Below, in pieces: positions 7,468-16,646 of a stretch of 35,597 nucleotides of DNA (positions are counted from its first letter, which is position 1; each line of letters starts with the position of its first letter). Below the pieces are notes generated by a model. That model ran no database searches. It was not told where the DNA came from and worked only from the letters and a program-made list of their open reading frames with translations. Source of the DNA: Streptomyces sp. CHD11 (GTDB lineage Bacteria > Actinomycetota > Actinomycetes > Streptomycetales > Streptomycetaceae); contig NZ_JABTTS010000010.1 of the NCBI RefSeq assembly GCF_018638295.1, forward strand, positions 164,718 through 200,314. Reading direction: 5' to 3'. The position numbers and the translations under genes are program-made.

Positions 7468-8631
7468 ATGAGCGTCGGCACGAGCAGCGCACGGGGAGCC
7501 CAGCGGGCCGCCCGCCCGCCCGCGCCCCGGCCCGGTGACCTCGCCGACCTCGGCATCGACCCCGACCAGCTCCCCGACGGACTCGTCGTCGCGGACGAGC
7601 ACGGCCGGGTGATCTGCTTCAACGCGGCCGCCGCCCGCATCACGGCCGTACCCGCCGCACACGCCCTCGGACGACGGCTGGAGACGGCCCTGCCGTTAGA
7701 GGATCTGGAGGGCCGCCGCTGGTGGCAGCTGACCGATCCCTACGGCGGTCTCGCCATCCGGGTCGGTCAGCCCGAACGCAACCTCCTGCTCCACGGGGGC
7801 CGCGAGATCCTCGTCTCCGCGCGCTACGTCCGCACCCGGCCCACCGGACCCGTCCGCCGCGTCGTGGTCACCCTGCGGGACACCGAGGCCCGGCGCCGCA
7901 CCGAGCGCAGCCACGCCGAGCTGATCGCCACCGTCGCCCACGAACTGCGTTCCCCGCTCACCTCGGTCAAGGGCTTCACCGCCACACTGCTCGCCAAGTG
8001 GGAGCGGTTCACCGACGACCAGAAGCGGCTGATGCTGGAGACCGTCGACGCCGACGCCGACCGGGTCACCCGGCTCATCGCCGAACTGCTCGACATATCC
8101 CGCATCGACTCCGGGCGCCTGGAGGTGCGGCGCCAGCCCGTCGACATCGGTGCCGCCGTCGGACGCCACATCCAGGCCCATGTCGCCGCCGGGCAGCCGG
8201 CCGACCGGTTCCTGCTGCGGGTGCAGCACCCGCTGCCCGACCTGTGGGCCGACCCCGACAAGGTCGACCAGGTCCTGAGCAACCTGCTGGAAAACGCGGT
8301 GCGGCACGGCGAGGGAACCGTCACAATCGACATCACGCCCTCGGCCTCCCCACGGGAACGGGAGACCACCGACAGCGCCGCGCCCGTGGAGACCGCCGCC
8401 ACGTCGGTCACGGTGAGTGACGAAGGGCCCGGCATCCCGGAGGAGTCCATGAACCGTGTCTTCACCCGCTTCTGGCGGGGCAGCAAGCGCGGCGGGACGG
8501 GCCTCGGGCTGTACATCGTCAAGGGCATCGTCGAAGCCCACGGCGGCACCATCGAGGTCGGACGCGCCCCCGGCGGCGGCGCCGAGTTCCGATTTACGTT
8601 GCCCGTGGCGGCACCGGCGTATCTCACCTGA
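7468..8631 (+). CDS. Soluble orphan sensor histidine kinase with PAS-like domain and a TTA codon
   Basis: A 387-residue kinase without membrane segments. An N-terminal PAS-like domain (about 32-140, LPDGLVVADEHGRVICFNAAAARI) should sense an internal signal. The H-box has His158 in IATVAHELRSPLTSVKGF. The ATPase domain has an N-box at 271-281 (SNLLENAVRHG, Asn276), G1 at 317-323 (SDEGPGIP) and G2 at 342-349 (GGTGLGLY). ATG 7468 was chosen; a GTG at 7381 would add 29 unconserved-looking residues. No response regulator is adjacent, so it is an orphan. Codon 77 (7696-7698) is TTA, the only in-frame TTA I found in the window. In Streptomyces this codon needs the bldA tRNA, so full translation may be limited to late growth. 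Confidence 0.9.
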   Translation: MSVGTSSARGAQRAARPPAPRPGDLADLGIDPDQLPDGLVVADEHGRVICFNAAAARITAVPAAHALGRRLETALPLEDLEGRRWWQLTDPYGGLAIRVGQPERNLLLHGGREILVSARYVRTRPTGPVRRVVVTLRDTEARRRTERSHAELIATVAHELRSPLTSVKGFTATLLAKWERFTDDQKRLMLETVDADADRVTRLIAELLDISRIDSGRLEVRRQPVDIGAAVGRHIQAHVAAGQPADRFLLRVQHPLPDLWADPDKVDQVLSNLLENAVRHGEGTVTIDITPSASPRERETTDSAAPVETAATSVTVSDEGPGIPEESMNRVFTRFWRGSKRGGTGLGLYIVKGIVEAHGGTIEVGRAPGGGAEFRFTLPVAAPAYLT

Positions 8632-8828
8632 GACGCCCGCCGGGCCCCACGGGCGCATACGTGATACCCAGCCCCGTTAGACTCGGCCTCTGGCACCTTT
8701 GCGTCCCCGGGGCGAAAGAAGCGGACGACACCCGCGGGTGTTCCGTCCACGAGTCGATGACGGGGACCATCAGCCCTGGGGGCACCTCTCAGCGGTAGCT
8801 GGGGGACAAATCGGAAGCACGGGAAGAG
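8632..8828 (+). promoter_or_regulatory. pheS: pheST leader with hairpins
   Basis: This 197-base gap should hold the pheS promoter; TAGACT at 8678-8683 is a possible -10 but lacks a good -35. An imperfect inverted repeat at 8723-8748 pairs GGACG with CGTCC and ACACCCG with CGGGTGT. A second hairpin lies in the repeat element at 8774-8806. I found no leader peptide with a run of Phe codons and no T-box motif. Confidence 0.4.
8774..8806 (+). repeat. GGGGGCACCTC...GGGGG hairpin element in the pheS leader
   Basis: The element has CCTGGGGGCACC followed by a hairpin: CCTCTCAGC (8785-8793), loop GGTA, GCTGGGGG (8798-8805), with some G-U pairs. It resembles the reverse-oriented element between infC and rpmI and, from memory, a family dispersed in Streptomyces intergenic DNA. 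It ends about 16 bases before the pheS ribosome-binding site. Confidence 0.5.
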
Positions 8829-9974
8829 ATGTCGGCACCGAACAAGTCGTACGACCCGGTCGAGGTCGAGGCGTTGAAACCGGAACAGATCGAGCGCATG
8901 CGGGACGAGGCGCTCGCCGCCTTCGCCGCCGCGGACTCCCTCGACGCGCTCCAGGAGGCCAAGGTCGCCCACACCGGCGGCGCCTCCCCGCTGGCCCTGG
9001 CCAACCGCGAGATCGGGGCCCTGCCGCCGCACGCGAAGGCCGACGCGGGCAAGCGCGTCGGGCAGGCGCGCGGTGCCGTGAACAAGGGCCTGGCCGCCCG
9101 CCAGGCCGAGCTGGAGGCCGAGCGCGACGCACGCGTCCTGGTCGAGGAGGCCGTGGACGTCACACTGCCCCATGACCGCGTGCCGCCCGGCGCCCGTCAC
9201 CCGCTGACCACGCTCTCCGAGCGCATCGAGGACATCTTCGTGGCCATGGGCTACGAGGTCGCCGAGGGTCCCGAGGCCGAAGCCGAGTGGTTCAACTTCG
9301 ACGCCCTCAACATCGGCCCGGACCACCCGGCCCGCGGCGAGGCCGACACGTTCTTCGTGCGGACCACATCCGACAGCGGCTCGGCCGCGGGCTCCGGCGG
9401 CACCGAGTCCGGTGTCGTGCTGCGCACCCACACCTCGCCCGTGCAGATCCGCTCCGCGCTCGACCGTGAGCTGCCGGTCTACGTGATCTGCCCCGGCCGG
9501 GTGTACCGCACCGACGAGCTGGACGCCACGCACACCCCCGTCTTCCACCAGGTCGAGCTGCTCGCCATCGACGAGGGCCTGACCATGGCGGATCTCAAGG
9601 GCACCCTGGACCACATGGTCCAGTCGCTGTTCGGCGCGGAGATGAAGACCCGGCTGCGGCCGAACTTCTTCCCCTTCACCGAGCCGTCCGCCGAGATGGA
9701 CATGCTCTGCTACGTCTGCAGGGGCGCGTCCGTCGGCAACCCCGACCGGCCCTGCCGCACCTGCTCCAGCGAGGGCTGGATCGAACTCGGCGGCTGCGGC
9801 ATGGTCAACCCGCGGGTGCTCACCGCCTGCGGCGTCGACCCCGAGAAGTACAGCGGCTTCGCCTTCGGGTTCGGCATCGAGCGGATGCTGATGTTCCGCC
9901 ACAACGTCGAGGACATGCGAGACATGGTCGAGGGTGACGTCCGGTTCACCCGGCCGTTCGGGATGGAGATCTGA
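8829..9974 (+). CDS. pheS: Phenylalanine--tRNA ligase alpha subunit
   Basis: A 381-residue subunit of the alpha2beta2 enzyme that charges tRNA-Phe. The N-terminal coiled coil (about 1-105) is followed by the class II catalytic core: motif 1 region [14 protein letters not shown], motif 2 [20 protein letters not shown], and motif 3 GFGIERMLM near the C-terminus. The cysteine-rich stretch CYVCRG...CRTC...GGCG before motif 3 is usual in the family. Residues 178-194, between ADTFF and VVLRTHTSP, form an unusually Ser/Gly-rich loop. ATG 8829 is preceded by a GGGAAGAG-type ribosome-binding site. Its stop shares one base with the pheT start (TGATG). Confidence 0.97.
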   Translation: MSAPNKSYDPVEVEALKPEQIERMRDEALAAFAAADSLDALQEAKVAHTGGASPLALANREIGALPPHAKADAGKRVGQARGAVNKGLAARQAELEAERDARVLVEEAVDVTLPHDRVPPGARHPLTTLSERIEDIFVAMGYEVAEGPEAEAEWFNFDALNIGPDHPARGEADTFFVRTTSDSGSAAGSGGTESGVVLRTHTSPVQIRSALDRELPVYVICPGRVYRTDELDATHTPVFHQVELLAIDEGLTMADLKGTLDHMVQSLFGAEMKTRLRPNFFPFTEPSAEMDMLCYVCRGASVGNPDRPCRTCSSEGWIELGGCGMVNPRVLTACGVDPEKYSGFAFGFGIERMLMFRHNVEDMRDMVEGDVRFTRPFGMEI

Positions 9975-12541
9975 TGCGGATCCCGCTTTCTTGGCTGCGG
10001 GAGTACGTCGACCTGCCGGCGACGGAGACCGGCCGTGACGTACAGGCCAAGCTCATTTCGGCGGGACTCGAGGTCGAGACCGTCGAGCACCTCGGCGCCG
10101 ACCTCAAGGGTCCCCTCGTCGTCGGCCAGGTGCTGACCATCGAGGAGCTGGAGGGCTTCAAGAAGCCGATCCGCTTCTGCACCGTCGACGTCGGGCAGAC
10201 CAACGGCACCGGTGAGCCCCAGGAGATCGTCTGCGGCGCCCGCAACTTCGCCGTCGGCGACAAGGTCGTCGTGGTCCTCCCCGGCGCCACCCTGCCGGGC
10301 GGCTTCTCGATCAGCGCCCGCAAGACGTACGGCAAGACCTCGCACGGCATGATCTGCTCCGGTGACGAGCTGGGCATGGGGGACGACGGCAGCCACGGCA
10401 TCATCGTCCTGCCGCCGGAGACCGAGGTCGGCAAGGACGCCATCGAGCTCCTTGAACTGGTCGACGAGGTCCTGGACATCGCCGTCACCGCCAACCGCGG
10501 CGACTGCCTGTCCCTGCGCGGCGTCGCCCGCGAGACCGCCATCGCCTACGGCCTGCCGCTGCGCGACCCGGCCCTCCTCGACGTGCCGGGACCGAACGCC
10601 TTCGGCTACCCGGTCAAGGTCTCCGACCCGGCCGGCTGCGACCGCTTCACCGCCCGCACGGTGACCGGCCTCAGCCCCGAGGCGCGCTCCCCGATCTGGC
10701 TGAAGCGCAGGCTCCAGAAGGTCGGCATGCGCCCGATCTCCCTCGCCGTCGACGTCACCAACTACGTGATGATGGAGCTCGGCCAGCCGCTGCACGCCTA
10801 CGACCGGGGCCTTGTCCAGGGCACCATCGGCGTGCGCCGCGCGGCGGAGGGCGAGAAGATCGTCACCCTCGACGGCGTCGAGCGGACGCTGCACGCCGAG
10901 GACCTCGTCATCACCGACGACCGCGGCCCGATCGGTCTCGCCGGTGTGATGGGCGGTGCCGACACCGAGATCGCCGACCATGACGACCTCGAGAAGTCGA
11001 CCGGCGACGTGGTGATCGAGGCGGCCCATTTCGACCAGGTGGCCGTCGCCCGCACCGCCCGCCGCCACAAGCTGTCCTCGGAGGCCTCCCGCCGCTTCGA
11101 GCGCGGCGTGGATCCGCAGGCCGCCGCCGCTGCCGCGCAGCGGACCGTCGACCTGCTGGTGCTGCTCGCCGGCGGCACCGCCGAGGCCGGCGTCACCGAG
11201 GTCATCGCCCCGACCGCGCCGCACACCATCACCGTCGCCGCCGACCACCCCGACAGGGTCGCGGGTGTGACGTACGGCCGCGAGACCGTCGTACGCCGCC
11301 TCCAGGAGGTGGGCTGTGACGTCTATGGGAACTCTGCCGCGTGGAACGCGTCATCGAGGGGTGGCGGCCGGGAGACGGGCGGGCAGGACGAGCTGATCGT
11401 CACCGTGCCGTCCTGGCGGCCCGACCTCACCGACCCGAACGACCTGGCCGAAGAGGTCATCCGGCTGGAGGGCTACGAGAACCTGCCCTCCACGCTGCCC
11501 AGGCCACCCGCCGGCCGGGGCCTGACCGCCCGGCAGCGGCTGCACCGCCGTGCCGGCCGCGCGCTCGCCGGCGCCGGGTACGTCGAGGCGCTGAACTACC
11601 CGTTCGTCAGCGAGCAGGTCTTCGACCAGCTCGGTCTCGACGCCGACGATCCGGCCCGCCGTGCCGTCAGACTGGTCAACCCGCTCAGCGACGAGGAGCC
11701 CGCGCTGCGCACCACGCTGCTGCCGGGACTGCTCGGCGCGCTGCGCCGCAACGACGGCCGGGGCTCGCACGACCTGGCGCTGTTCGAGACCGGTCTGGTC
11801 TTCCACCCGGGCGACGAGCGCAAGGCGGCCGCGAGCCTGCCCGTCGACCGGCGCCCGAGCGAGGACGACATCGCCGCGCTGAACGCCGCGCTGCCCGACC
11901 AGCCCCGGCATGTCGCCGTGGTCCTGGCCGGGGCCCGTGAGCAGGCCGGCTGGTGGGGCAAGGGCCGTCCGGCCGACTGGGCCGACGCGGTCGAGGCCGC
12001 CCGGACCGTCGCCCGCGAGGCCGGCGCGGAACTGGGCGTCCGCAAGGGCCAGTACGGGCCCTGGCACCCGGGCCGGTGCGCCGAGCTGACCGTCACCGTC
12101 GACGGCGCCGAGCGCGTCATCGGCCACGCCGGTGAGCTGCACCCTCGCGTGGTGAAGACGCTGGGCCTGCCCGCGCGCAGCTGCGCGATGGAGCTCGACC
12201 TCGACGCCCTGGAGCGGGTCGGCGACGACACCCCGCAGGCGCCGGTCATCTCCACGTTCCCGGTCGCCACGCAGGATGTCGCGCTGGTCGTCGACGCGTT
12301 CGTGCCGGCCTCGGACGTCGAGGCCGCCCTGCGCGAGGGCGCCGGTCCGCTGCTGGAGTCCATCCGCCTGTTCGACGTGTACGAGAACGCCGAGCAGCTG
12401 GGCGAGGGCCGCAAGTCCCTGGCGTACGCGCTCCGCTTCCGCGCGGCCGACCGCACGCTGACCGTCGACGAGGCGTCGGCGGCCCGCGAGGCGGCGGTCA
12501 CGCTCGCGACCGACCGCACAGGAGCGGTCCTCCGCAGCTGA
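9974..12541 (+). CDS. pheT: Phenylalanine--tRNA ligase beta subunit
   Basis: An 855-residue beta subunit, coupled to pheS by a TGATG overlap. In order: N-terminal tRNA-binding (OB) domain about 40-155, B3/B4 editing domain about 215-390 ([24 protein letters not shown]), B5 domain about 415-500, catalytic-like core, and C-terminal FDX-anticodon-binding domain about 760-855 ([34 protein letters not shown]). An insertion of about 18 residues (453-470, bases 11330-11383; Asn/Ser/Gly/Arg-rich) sits inside B5 between GCDVYG and [14 protein letters not shown], where relatives have a short turn. It uses TCT and TCA serine codons that are uncommon in its surroundings. Length is otherwise normal. Confidence 0.97.
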   Translation: MRIPLSWLREYVDLPATETGRDVQAKLISAGLEVETVEHLGADLKGPLVVGQVLTIEELEGFKKPIRFCTVDVGQTNGTGEPQEIVCGARNFAVGDKVVVVLPGATLPGGFSISARKTYGKTSHGMICSGDELGMGDDGSHGIIVLPPETEVGKDAIELLELVDEVLDIAVTANRGDCLSLRGVARETAIAYGLPLRDPALLDVPGPNAFGYPVKVSDPAGCDRFTARTVTGLSPEARSPIWLKRRLQKVGMRPISLAVDVTNYVMMELGQPLHAYDRGLVQGTIGVRRAAEGEKIVTLDGVERTLHAEDLVITDDRGPIGLAGVMGGADTEIADHDDLEKSTGDVVIEAAHFDQVAVARTARRHKLSSEASRRFERGVDPQAAAAAAQRTVDLLVLLAGGTAEAGVTEVIAPTAPHTITVAADHPDRVAGVTYGRETVVRRLQEVGCDVYGNSAAWNASSRGGGRETGGQDELIVTVPSWRPDLTDPNDLAEEVIRLEGYENLPSTLPRPPAGRGLTARQRLHRRAGRALAGAGYVEALNYPFVSEQVFDQLGLDADDPARRAVRLVNPLSDEEPALRTTLLPGLLGALRRNDGRGSHDLALFETGLVFHPGDERKAAASLPVDRRPSEDDIAALNAALPDQPRHVAVVLAGAREQAGWWGKGRPADWADAVEAARTVAREAGAELGVRKGQYGPWHPGRCAELTVTVDGAERVIGHAGELHPRVVKTLGLPARSCAMELDLDALERVGDDTPQAPVISTFPVATQDVALVVDAFVPASDVEAALREGAGPLLESIRLFDVYENAEQLGEGRKSLAYALRFRAADRTLTVDEASAAREAAVTLATDRTGAVLRS

Positions 12542-12550
12542 CCCACCCGC

Positions 12551-12594
12551 CCGCGGCGCAGGCCCCGCCCACCGGGCACGGGCCTGCGCCGCGG
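12551..12594 (+). terminator. pheST terminator hairpin
   Basis: CCGCGGCGCAGGCCC (12551-12565) and GGGCCTGCGCCGCGG (12580-12594) are perfect 15-base arms with a 14-base loop, ten bases after the pheT stop. There is no T tract, which is common for streptomycete terminators. Confidence 0.8.
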
Positions 12595-13052
12595 ACGCGT
12601 CGGCACGGTCGCCGCCCCGGCGCCCGCGGACCCGGGCGACCCGGGCGACCCGGGCGTTGCCACGGCACCGTCCCGGGGCGTCCGTCGGTTGGGGTGTGCG
12701 TCCGCCGGCGCGGTCGCTGCCCGGTCTCCGTCCGGACGTGCGCCGGTGCCCGCCCGGGGGGTGTCGCCGGTGCGGGGAAGCTCAGGCACCGGAACGGTTC
12801 TGAAGGGCTGGCCGGGGCGTCCGGAGCCCCGCACGTCTCCCTGCCGGCCATCGCCCCTTCGCCGATCCAGGGATGAGAGGGCGTGCAGTGCGCCTCCCGC
12901 GCCACCTCGTGCCCCTCAACCCGCCGGTCACCTCACTCGTTCGAGTGACTAAACCGGGTGATGCGTCTGGATCAGGCCATACGGTCGACAGAATCGGACC
13001 GGCCTCTCGAGGCCGGTCTGAGCTGTCCGGGCCTATATGGGGGGCCATCGGC
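12595..13052. other. Intergenic region between pheT and the PP2C gene
   Basis: I see no convincing gene in these 458 bases. They hold three exact copies of the nonamer GACCCGGGC (12629-12655) and, at 12933-12948, a perfect inverted repeat likely to be regulatory. The reading frame of the phosphatase stays open back to 12873, but that extension has no family similarity and includes the palindrome, so it was not used. Confidence 0.55.
12933..12948. promoter_or_regulatory. 16-bp perfect inverted repeat upstream of the PP2C gene
   Basis: TCACTCG (12933-12939) and CGAGTGA (12942-12948) flank a TT. It lies about 105 bases before the chosen phosphatase start and looks like an operator for a dimeric regulator. 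No binding protein is known to me for this exact sequence. Confidence 0.4.
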
Positions 13053-14111
13053 ATGATCCGCTTCAAGCCCTGGGCTGCCCGCTGGGTGCCGCCCCGGCTC
13101 CTCTCACGGGCGCTCACTCTGGTGGTGCCCATGGCCTGGGCGGCCGCAGCGGTCGCCTACCGGCTGACCTGCCCGCTCGCCCGGGACGACGCGCTCAGCG
13201 CGCGGCTGGTCAGCAGCGCGGTGCTGTGCACGGTCATCACCGGCCTGGTCATGCATGTCCGGCGCACCATGCTGCGCGAGCTGCGGCGGGTGCGCGGGAT
13301 CGCGGAGGCAGCGCAGAGTGTGCTGTTGCGGCCACCGCCACCGCGGGTCGACGGGCTGGCCGTCGCCGCGGTGCATCTGTCCGCCGACCGGGGCGCCCGG
13401 ATCGGCGGTGATCTGTATGAGGTGATCGCCACCGAGCACGGTGTGCGGGCCGTCATCGGGGACGTCCGCGGGCACGGGCTCGGTGCCGTACGAACCGTGG
13501 CCGCCGTCCTGGGCAGCTTTCGCGAAGCCGCCCATGACGAGGCCCGGCTGGAGGATGTGCTGCGCCGGCTGGAGCGGGCGATGGCCCGGCATCTGCGGGA
13601 GCGCGCCCACGCCGGGTCCGACCCGGAGGCCGCCGAGGATTTCGTCACCGTACTGCTGCTGGAGATCCTGCCGGGCGGGGCGGTGCGGGCGCTGAACTGC
13701 GGGCATCCCTGGCCGCACCTGCTGGCCGGCGCAGGGGCCGATCCGCTCGCCCGTACCGATCCGCTCCCGCCCCTGGGCCTGTTCCCGCTGCCCTCCGAAC
13801 TCTCCCCTCTGCCGTGCGGACGTCTGCGGCCCGGCGACGCGCTCGTCCTGCACACGGACGGAGCGGAGGAGGCCCGGGACACCGAGGGCCGGTTCTTCCC
13901 GCTGCGCGACGTCCTCACCGAAGCCGCCCATGCGAATCCGCTCACGCCCCAGACGGTGCTCCGCACGGTCCTCACGGCCCTGCTGAGGCACTCGGCCGGC
14001 CCACCGAAGGACGACGTGGCGCTGCTCGTCCTCAGGAACGAGCGGCATCCGCGGCACTCCGCTCCCGGACTCCGCCCCTGCGCCCGTGCCACGGCCGACC
14101 GGCTGCAGTAA
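13053..14111 (+). CDS. Membrane PP2C-type (SpoIIE domain) serine/threonine phosphatase
   Basis: A 352-residue protein with two predicted membrane segments (about 18-38 and 50-68) and a cytoplasmic SpoIIE/RsbU-like phosphatase domain (about 98-328). The metal and phosphate motifs are present: GGDLYE (118-123), GDVRGHG (136-142, Asp137), NCGHPWPHLL (215-224), HTDGAEEARD (267-276, Asp269) and KDDVALLVLR (319-328). Such enzymes usually dephosphorylate anti-anti-sigma factors and so release sigma factors under stress; no kinase, STAS partner or sigma gene is adjacent, so the target is unknown. ATG 13053 was chosen because family similarity starts there; an upstream start at 12873 would add 60 residues. 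Confidence 0.85.
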   Translation: MIRFKPWAARWVPPRLLSRALTLVVPMAWAAAAVAYRLTCPLARDDALSARLVSSAVLCTVITGLVMHVRRTMLRELRRVRGIAEAAQSVLLRPPPPRVDGLAVAAVHLSADRGARIGGDLYEVIATEHGVRAVIGDVRGHGLGAVRTVAAVLGSFREAAHDEARLEDVLRRLERAMARHLRERAHAGSDPEAAEDFVTVLLLEILPGGAVRALNCGHPWPHLLAGAGADPLARTDPLPPLGLFPLPSELSPLPCGRLRPGDALVLHTDGAEEARDTEGRFFPLRDVLTEAAHANPLTPQTVLRTVLTALLRHSAGPPKDDVALLVLRNERHPRHSAPGLRPCARATADRLQ

Positions 14112-14524
14112 CCCCAGGTGACCATCCGGCCGGCATCCGCGACGGTTCGGCCGCGGGCCGGGTGACGGCTGGTTCGGCCCGGCGCGGGGACCGGGCCCCG
14201 CAGGGCGACGGGGCCCGGGGGGCGCAGCCCGAGGGTGGGACGGGAAGGGCGGCGAGGGTGATGAAGAACCCCCGCCGGCCGGCGGAGCCGTCCGCCCCGC
14301 CACGGAGTGTCGGGCAGGCGGCCGGGCGGACGGCGCGAAGACGGGCCGCCGCACTGTACGAGGGGGAGCCGGCGGCCCGGCCGGCCTCTTTCGAGGCAAC
14401 TCAGTCAACCGGCCGGAAACTCTCCGCGACAGTGCGCGCACACTGCGGATGCGGGCACTCCGTTCACACCCCGTGTGAACGACCAGCCACTACTCTGTCC
14501 GCACCGAGCCACCGGGGGGCCCGA
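14112..14524. other. Intergenic region upstream of the NsdA-like gene
   Basis: These 413 bases hold no supported gene. An ATG at about 14261 opens a frame that runs into the next gene, but it passes through the operator and candidate -10 and has no family similarity. The last 100 bases contain the palindrome GTGCGCGCAC, the 21-bp inverted repeat at 14461-14481 and TACTCT (14491-14496), a possible -10. Confidence 0.55.
14461..14481. promoter_or_regulatory. 21-bp perfect palindromic operator candidate
   Basis: CGTTCACAC (14461-14469) and GTGTGAACG (14473-14481) are exact nine-base arms around CCC. It lies 10 bases before TACTCT, a candidate -10, and 44 bases before the start of the HTH-TPR regulator, so a dimer bound there would cover the -35 region. 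Autoregulation is plausible but not shown. Confidence 0.6.
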
Positions 14525-15865
14525 ATGCAGCCCAATACTCTGCTCGACGCGATCCTCGACGAGGCCGGGATCTCGCACGCCGGCCTGGCCGCGCACGTCA
14601 ACCAGGCCGGACGGGCACGCGGTCTGTCCCTGAGGTACGAGCACACCGCCGTCGCCCGGTGGCTGAAGGGCCAGCGGCCCCGGGGACAGGTGCCCGACCT
14701 GATCTGCGAGGTCCTCGCCGCCCGGCTGCGCCGCCCGGTCACCCTCGACGACATCGGACTGGGGGTGCCCGGCGAACCGGCCGCCCCGCACACCGGATCA
14801 CTCTCCGGGTTCGTCGAGCGGGCCACCGCGCTGTGGCGCTCAGACCAGCAGCGCCGCCCGCACATACTGGGCGCCGCCGCCGTCACCGGCACGCCCGCCG
14901 TGATGCCCGTGTGGGAGTGGGAGAACCCGCCGGAGGACGTGGACGTCTCCCGCGGCGGCCGGCACCAAGTCACCCCGTCCGATCTCGGCATGCTGCGCGC
15001 CGCCCGCACCCACTACGAGCAGATGTACCGCAAGGCGGGCGGAGTGGCGACCCGCGCGCGGATCGTCGGTTTCCTCAACGCCGAGGCCGCCCCGCTGCTG
15101 CGCGGCGGCTACACCGACGCCACCGGCCGCCAGCTGCACCGGGCCACCGGTGGCCTGGTCGCGATCGCCGGCATCTGCGCGTACGACTCCGACGCGCACG
15201 GTCTCGCCCAGCGCTACTTCCACCAGGCGCTCCGGCTGGCGAAGGCCAGCGGGGACCGGGGTCTGGGCGCCTATGTCATCGCGCTGCTCGTCAACCAGTC
15301 GCTGTTCATGCGGGAATACCGGCAGGCCGTCGCCTTCGCCGAGGCCGCCCTGCGCGCCGCCGGCACGCGCATCACCCCGGCCCTCGCCTCCGACCTGTAC
15401 GCGATGCAGGCCAAGGCGTACGCACACCTGGGCGACGGCACGAGTGCGCTGTCCCGCATCCGCCGGGCCGAGCAGTCGGCCGAGCACATCCGGCGCGGAC
15501 ACGAACCCGACGAGAGCGGTTACGTGCAGCCCGGCCTGGTCAACGTCCAGGTGGCGGAGGCCCTGTTGAGCCTGGGCGAACTCGCCGCGGCGGGGGAGCA
15601 CGCCGCGGCGGCCGTGGACAATCCCGCGCACGACCGGGGACGGGTGCACCGGCTGGCCATGCTGAGCACCATCGAACTGCGCCAGGGCAACGCCGACAAG
15701 GCGGTGGCCATCGCCGTGCAGATGGCCGAACAGGCCCGCGGGATGGAGTCGCAGCGGCTGCGCGACCGACTGCGCGCGGTGCGCGAGCACCTCGTGCGCA
15801 GCGGATGCGCCGGCACGGCCGAAGCGGCCGAACTCATCGACAACGCCCTGCGCGTACCGCTCTAG
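14525..15865 (+). CDS. NsdA-like HTH and TPR-repeat regulatory protein
   Basis: A 446-residue protein. Residues about 4-80 (LLDAILDEAGISHAGLAAHVN, HTAVARWLKGQ, PVTLDDIGLG) form a helix-turn-helix-like N-terminal domain. Residues about 215-430 are alpha-helical TPR-type repeats (RYFHQALRLAKASGD, AVAFAEAALRAAG, AYAHLGDGTSALSRIRRAEQ, LLSLGELAAAGEHAAAAV). This layout is that of the streptomycete family containing NsdA, a negative regulator of sporulation and antibiotic production; assignment to that family is from memory. ATG 14525 follows a G-rich stretch. A 21-bp palindrome lies upstream. The gene reads toward the Nudix gene but is 151 bases from it, so a shared transcript is uncertain. Confidence 0.75.
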   Translation: MQPNTLLDAILDEAGISHAGLAAHVNQAGRARGLSLRYEHTAVARWLKGQRPRGQVPDLICEVLAARLRRPVTLDDIGLGVPGEPAAPHTGSLSGFVERATALWRSDQQRRPHILGAAAVTGTPAVMPVWEWENPPEDVDVSRGGRHQVTPSDLGMLRAARTHYEQMYRKAGGVATRARIVGFLNAEAAPLLRGGYTDATGRQLHRATGGLVAIAGICAYDSDAHGLAQRYFHQALRLAKASGDRGLGAYVIALLVNQSLFMREYRQAVAFAEAALRAAGTRITPALASDLYAMQAKAYAHLGDGTSALSRIRRAEQSAEHIRRGHEPDESGYVQPGLVNVQVAEALLSLGELAAAGEHAAAAVDNPAHDRGRVHRLAMLSTIELRQGNADKAVAIAVQMAEQARGMESQRLRDRLRAVREHLVRSGCAGTAEAAELIDNALRVPL

Positions 15866-16016
15866 CCGCCCGGCGCCACCGCGGTTCAGGGAGACGGGGC
15901 CCGGTGTGCGCCGCCTCCGCGCCGTCCGCTGCCCTGCGGGCGGCCTCCCGTGCGCCTGCTGCCGGGACGGTCGTTGCTGCGATATTGCCACTGACTCGTC
16001 GGAAGGTGGCAGAACC

Positions 16017-16562
16017 ATGCAGTGGACGAAACAGAACGAACAAACTGTGTACTCGAACCGCTGGTTCAGCGTCAATCTCGCGGATGTGGAACTCCCGGAC
16101 GGCCGGCACCTCGACCATTTCCTGATACGGCTGCGGCCCGTCGCCGTGGCCACGGTGGTGAACGACGCCAACGAGGTCCTCCTGCTGTGGCGGCACCGCT
16201 TCATCACCGACAGCTGGGGGTGGGAACTCGCGGCCGGGGTGGTCGAGGACGGTGAGGACATCGCCGGAGCCGCCGCGCGGGAACTGGAGGAGGAGACCGG
16301 CTGGCGGCCGGGACCGCTGCACCACCTCATGAGCGTGGAGCCGTGCAACGGCCTCACCGACGCCCGGCATCACATCTACTGGGCCGAGGAGGGCGAGTAC
16401 GTCGGACACCCCGTGGACGACTTCGAGTCGGACCGCCGGGAGTGGGTGCCGCTCAAAGTGATCCCCGACATGGTGGCCCGCGGCGAGGTCCCGGCCGCCA
16501 ACATGGCGGCGGCCCTGCTCCTGCTGCACCAGCTCAGGCTCGGCCAGGACGGCCGGCCCTGA
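16017..16562 (+). CDS. Nudix hydrolase
   Basis: A 181-residue protein with a complete Nudix box at residues 74-96: Gly74, Glu80, Arg88-Glu89-Leu90, Glu92-Glu93 and Gly95, matching GX5EX7REUXEEXGU. Length, the ADVELPDG...HFLIRLRPVA start and LLLWRHRFITDSWGWELAAG resemble ADP-ribose pyrophosphatase-type members, so a nucleoside diphosphate-sugar is a likely substrate. ATG 16017 follows GGAAGGTGG. The gene converges on the hydroxybutyryl-CoA dehydrogenase gene across a strong bidirectional terminator. Confidence 0.88.
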   Translation: MQWTKQNEQTVYSNRWFSVNLADVELPDGRHLDHFLIRLRPVAVATVVNDANEVLLLWRHRFITDSWGWELAAGVVEDGEDIAGAAARELEEETGWRPGPLHHLMSVEPCNGLTDARHHIYWAEEGEYVGHPVDDFESDRREWVPLKVIPDMVARGEVPAANMAAALLLLHQLRLGQDGRP

Positions 16563-16564
16563 CA

Positions 16565-16611
16565 CCGGGGGTCCGGCACCCGTGTCACCGGGGCGGGTGC
16601 CGGACCCCCGG
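16565..16611. terminator. Bidirectional terminator with 18-bp arms
   Basis: The arms at 16565-16582 and 16594-16611 are exact reverse complements over 18 bases (CCGGGGGTCCGG... and its complement) with an 11-base loop. It sits between the convergent Nudix and dehydrogenase genes. Confidence 0.85.
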
Positions 16612-16646
16612 CCCGGACGCCGGAGGCCCGGAACACCGTCCGCCGC

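Noticed and set aside
8632..8828. T-box riboswitch or Phe-codon leader peptide before pheS
   Set aside because: No T-box core motif was found and no short frame with a run of TTC/TTT codons; only hairpins and a repeat element are visible.
12498..12905. Minus-strand open frame of 135 codons in the pheT-PP2C gap
   Set aside because: Arg/Pro/Gly-rich translation without a family match or ribosome-binding site; it crosses the pheT terminator and gene end.
12873..13052. 60-residue N-terminal extension of the PP2C phosphatase
   Set aside because: It would include the 16-bp palindrome, lacks a ribosome-binding site and has no similarity to the family; ATG 13053 fits better.
14461..14481. SOS (LexA) box or Crp site
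   Set aside because: LexA sites read GAAC..GTTC and Crp sites TGTGA..TCACA; here the half-sites face the opposite way.
14261..14524. Upstream start for the NsdA-like protein
   Set aside because: The extension runs through the 21-bp palindrome and the candidate -10, and conserved sequence begins at 14525.
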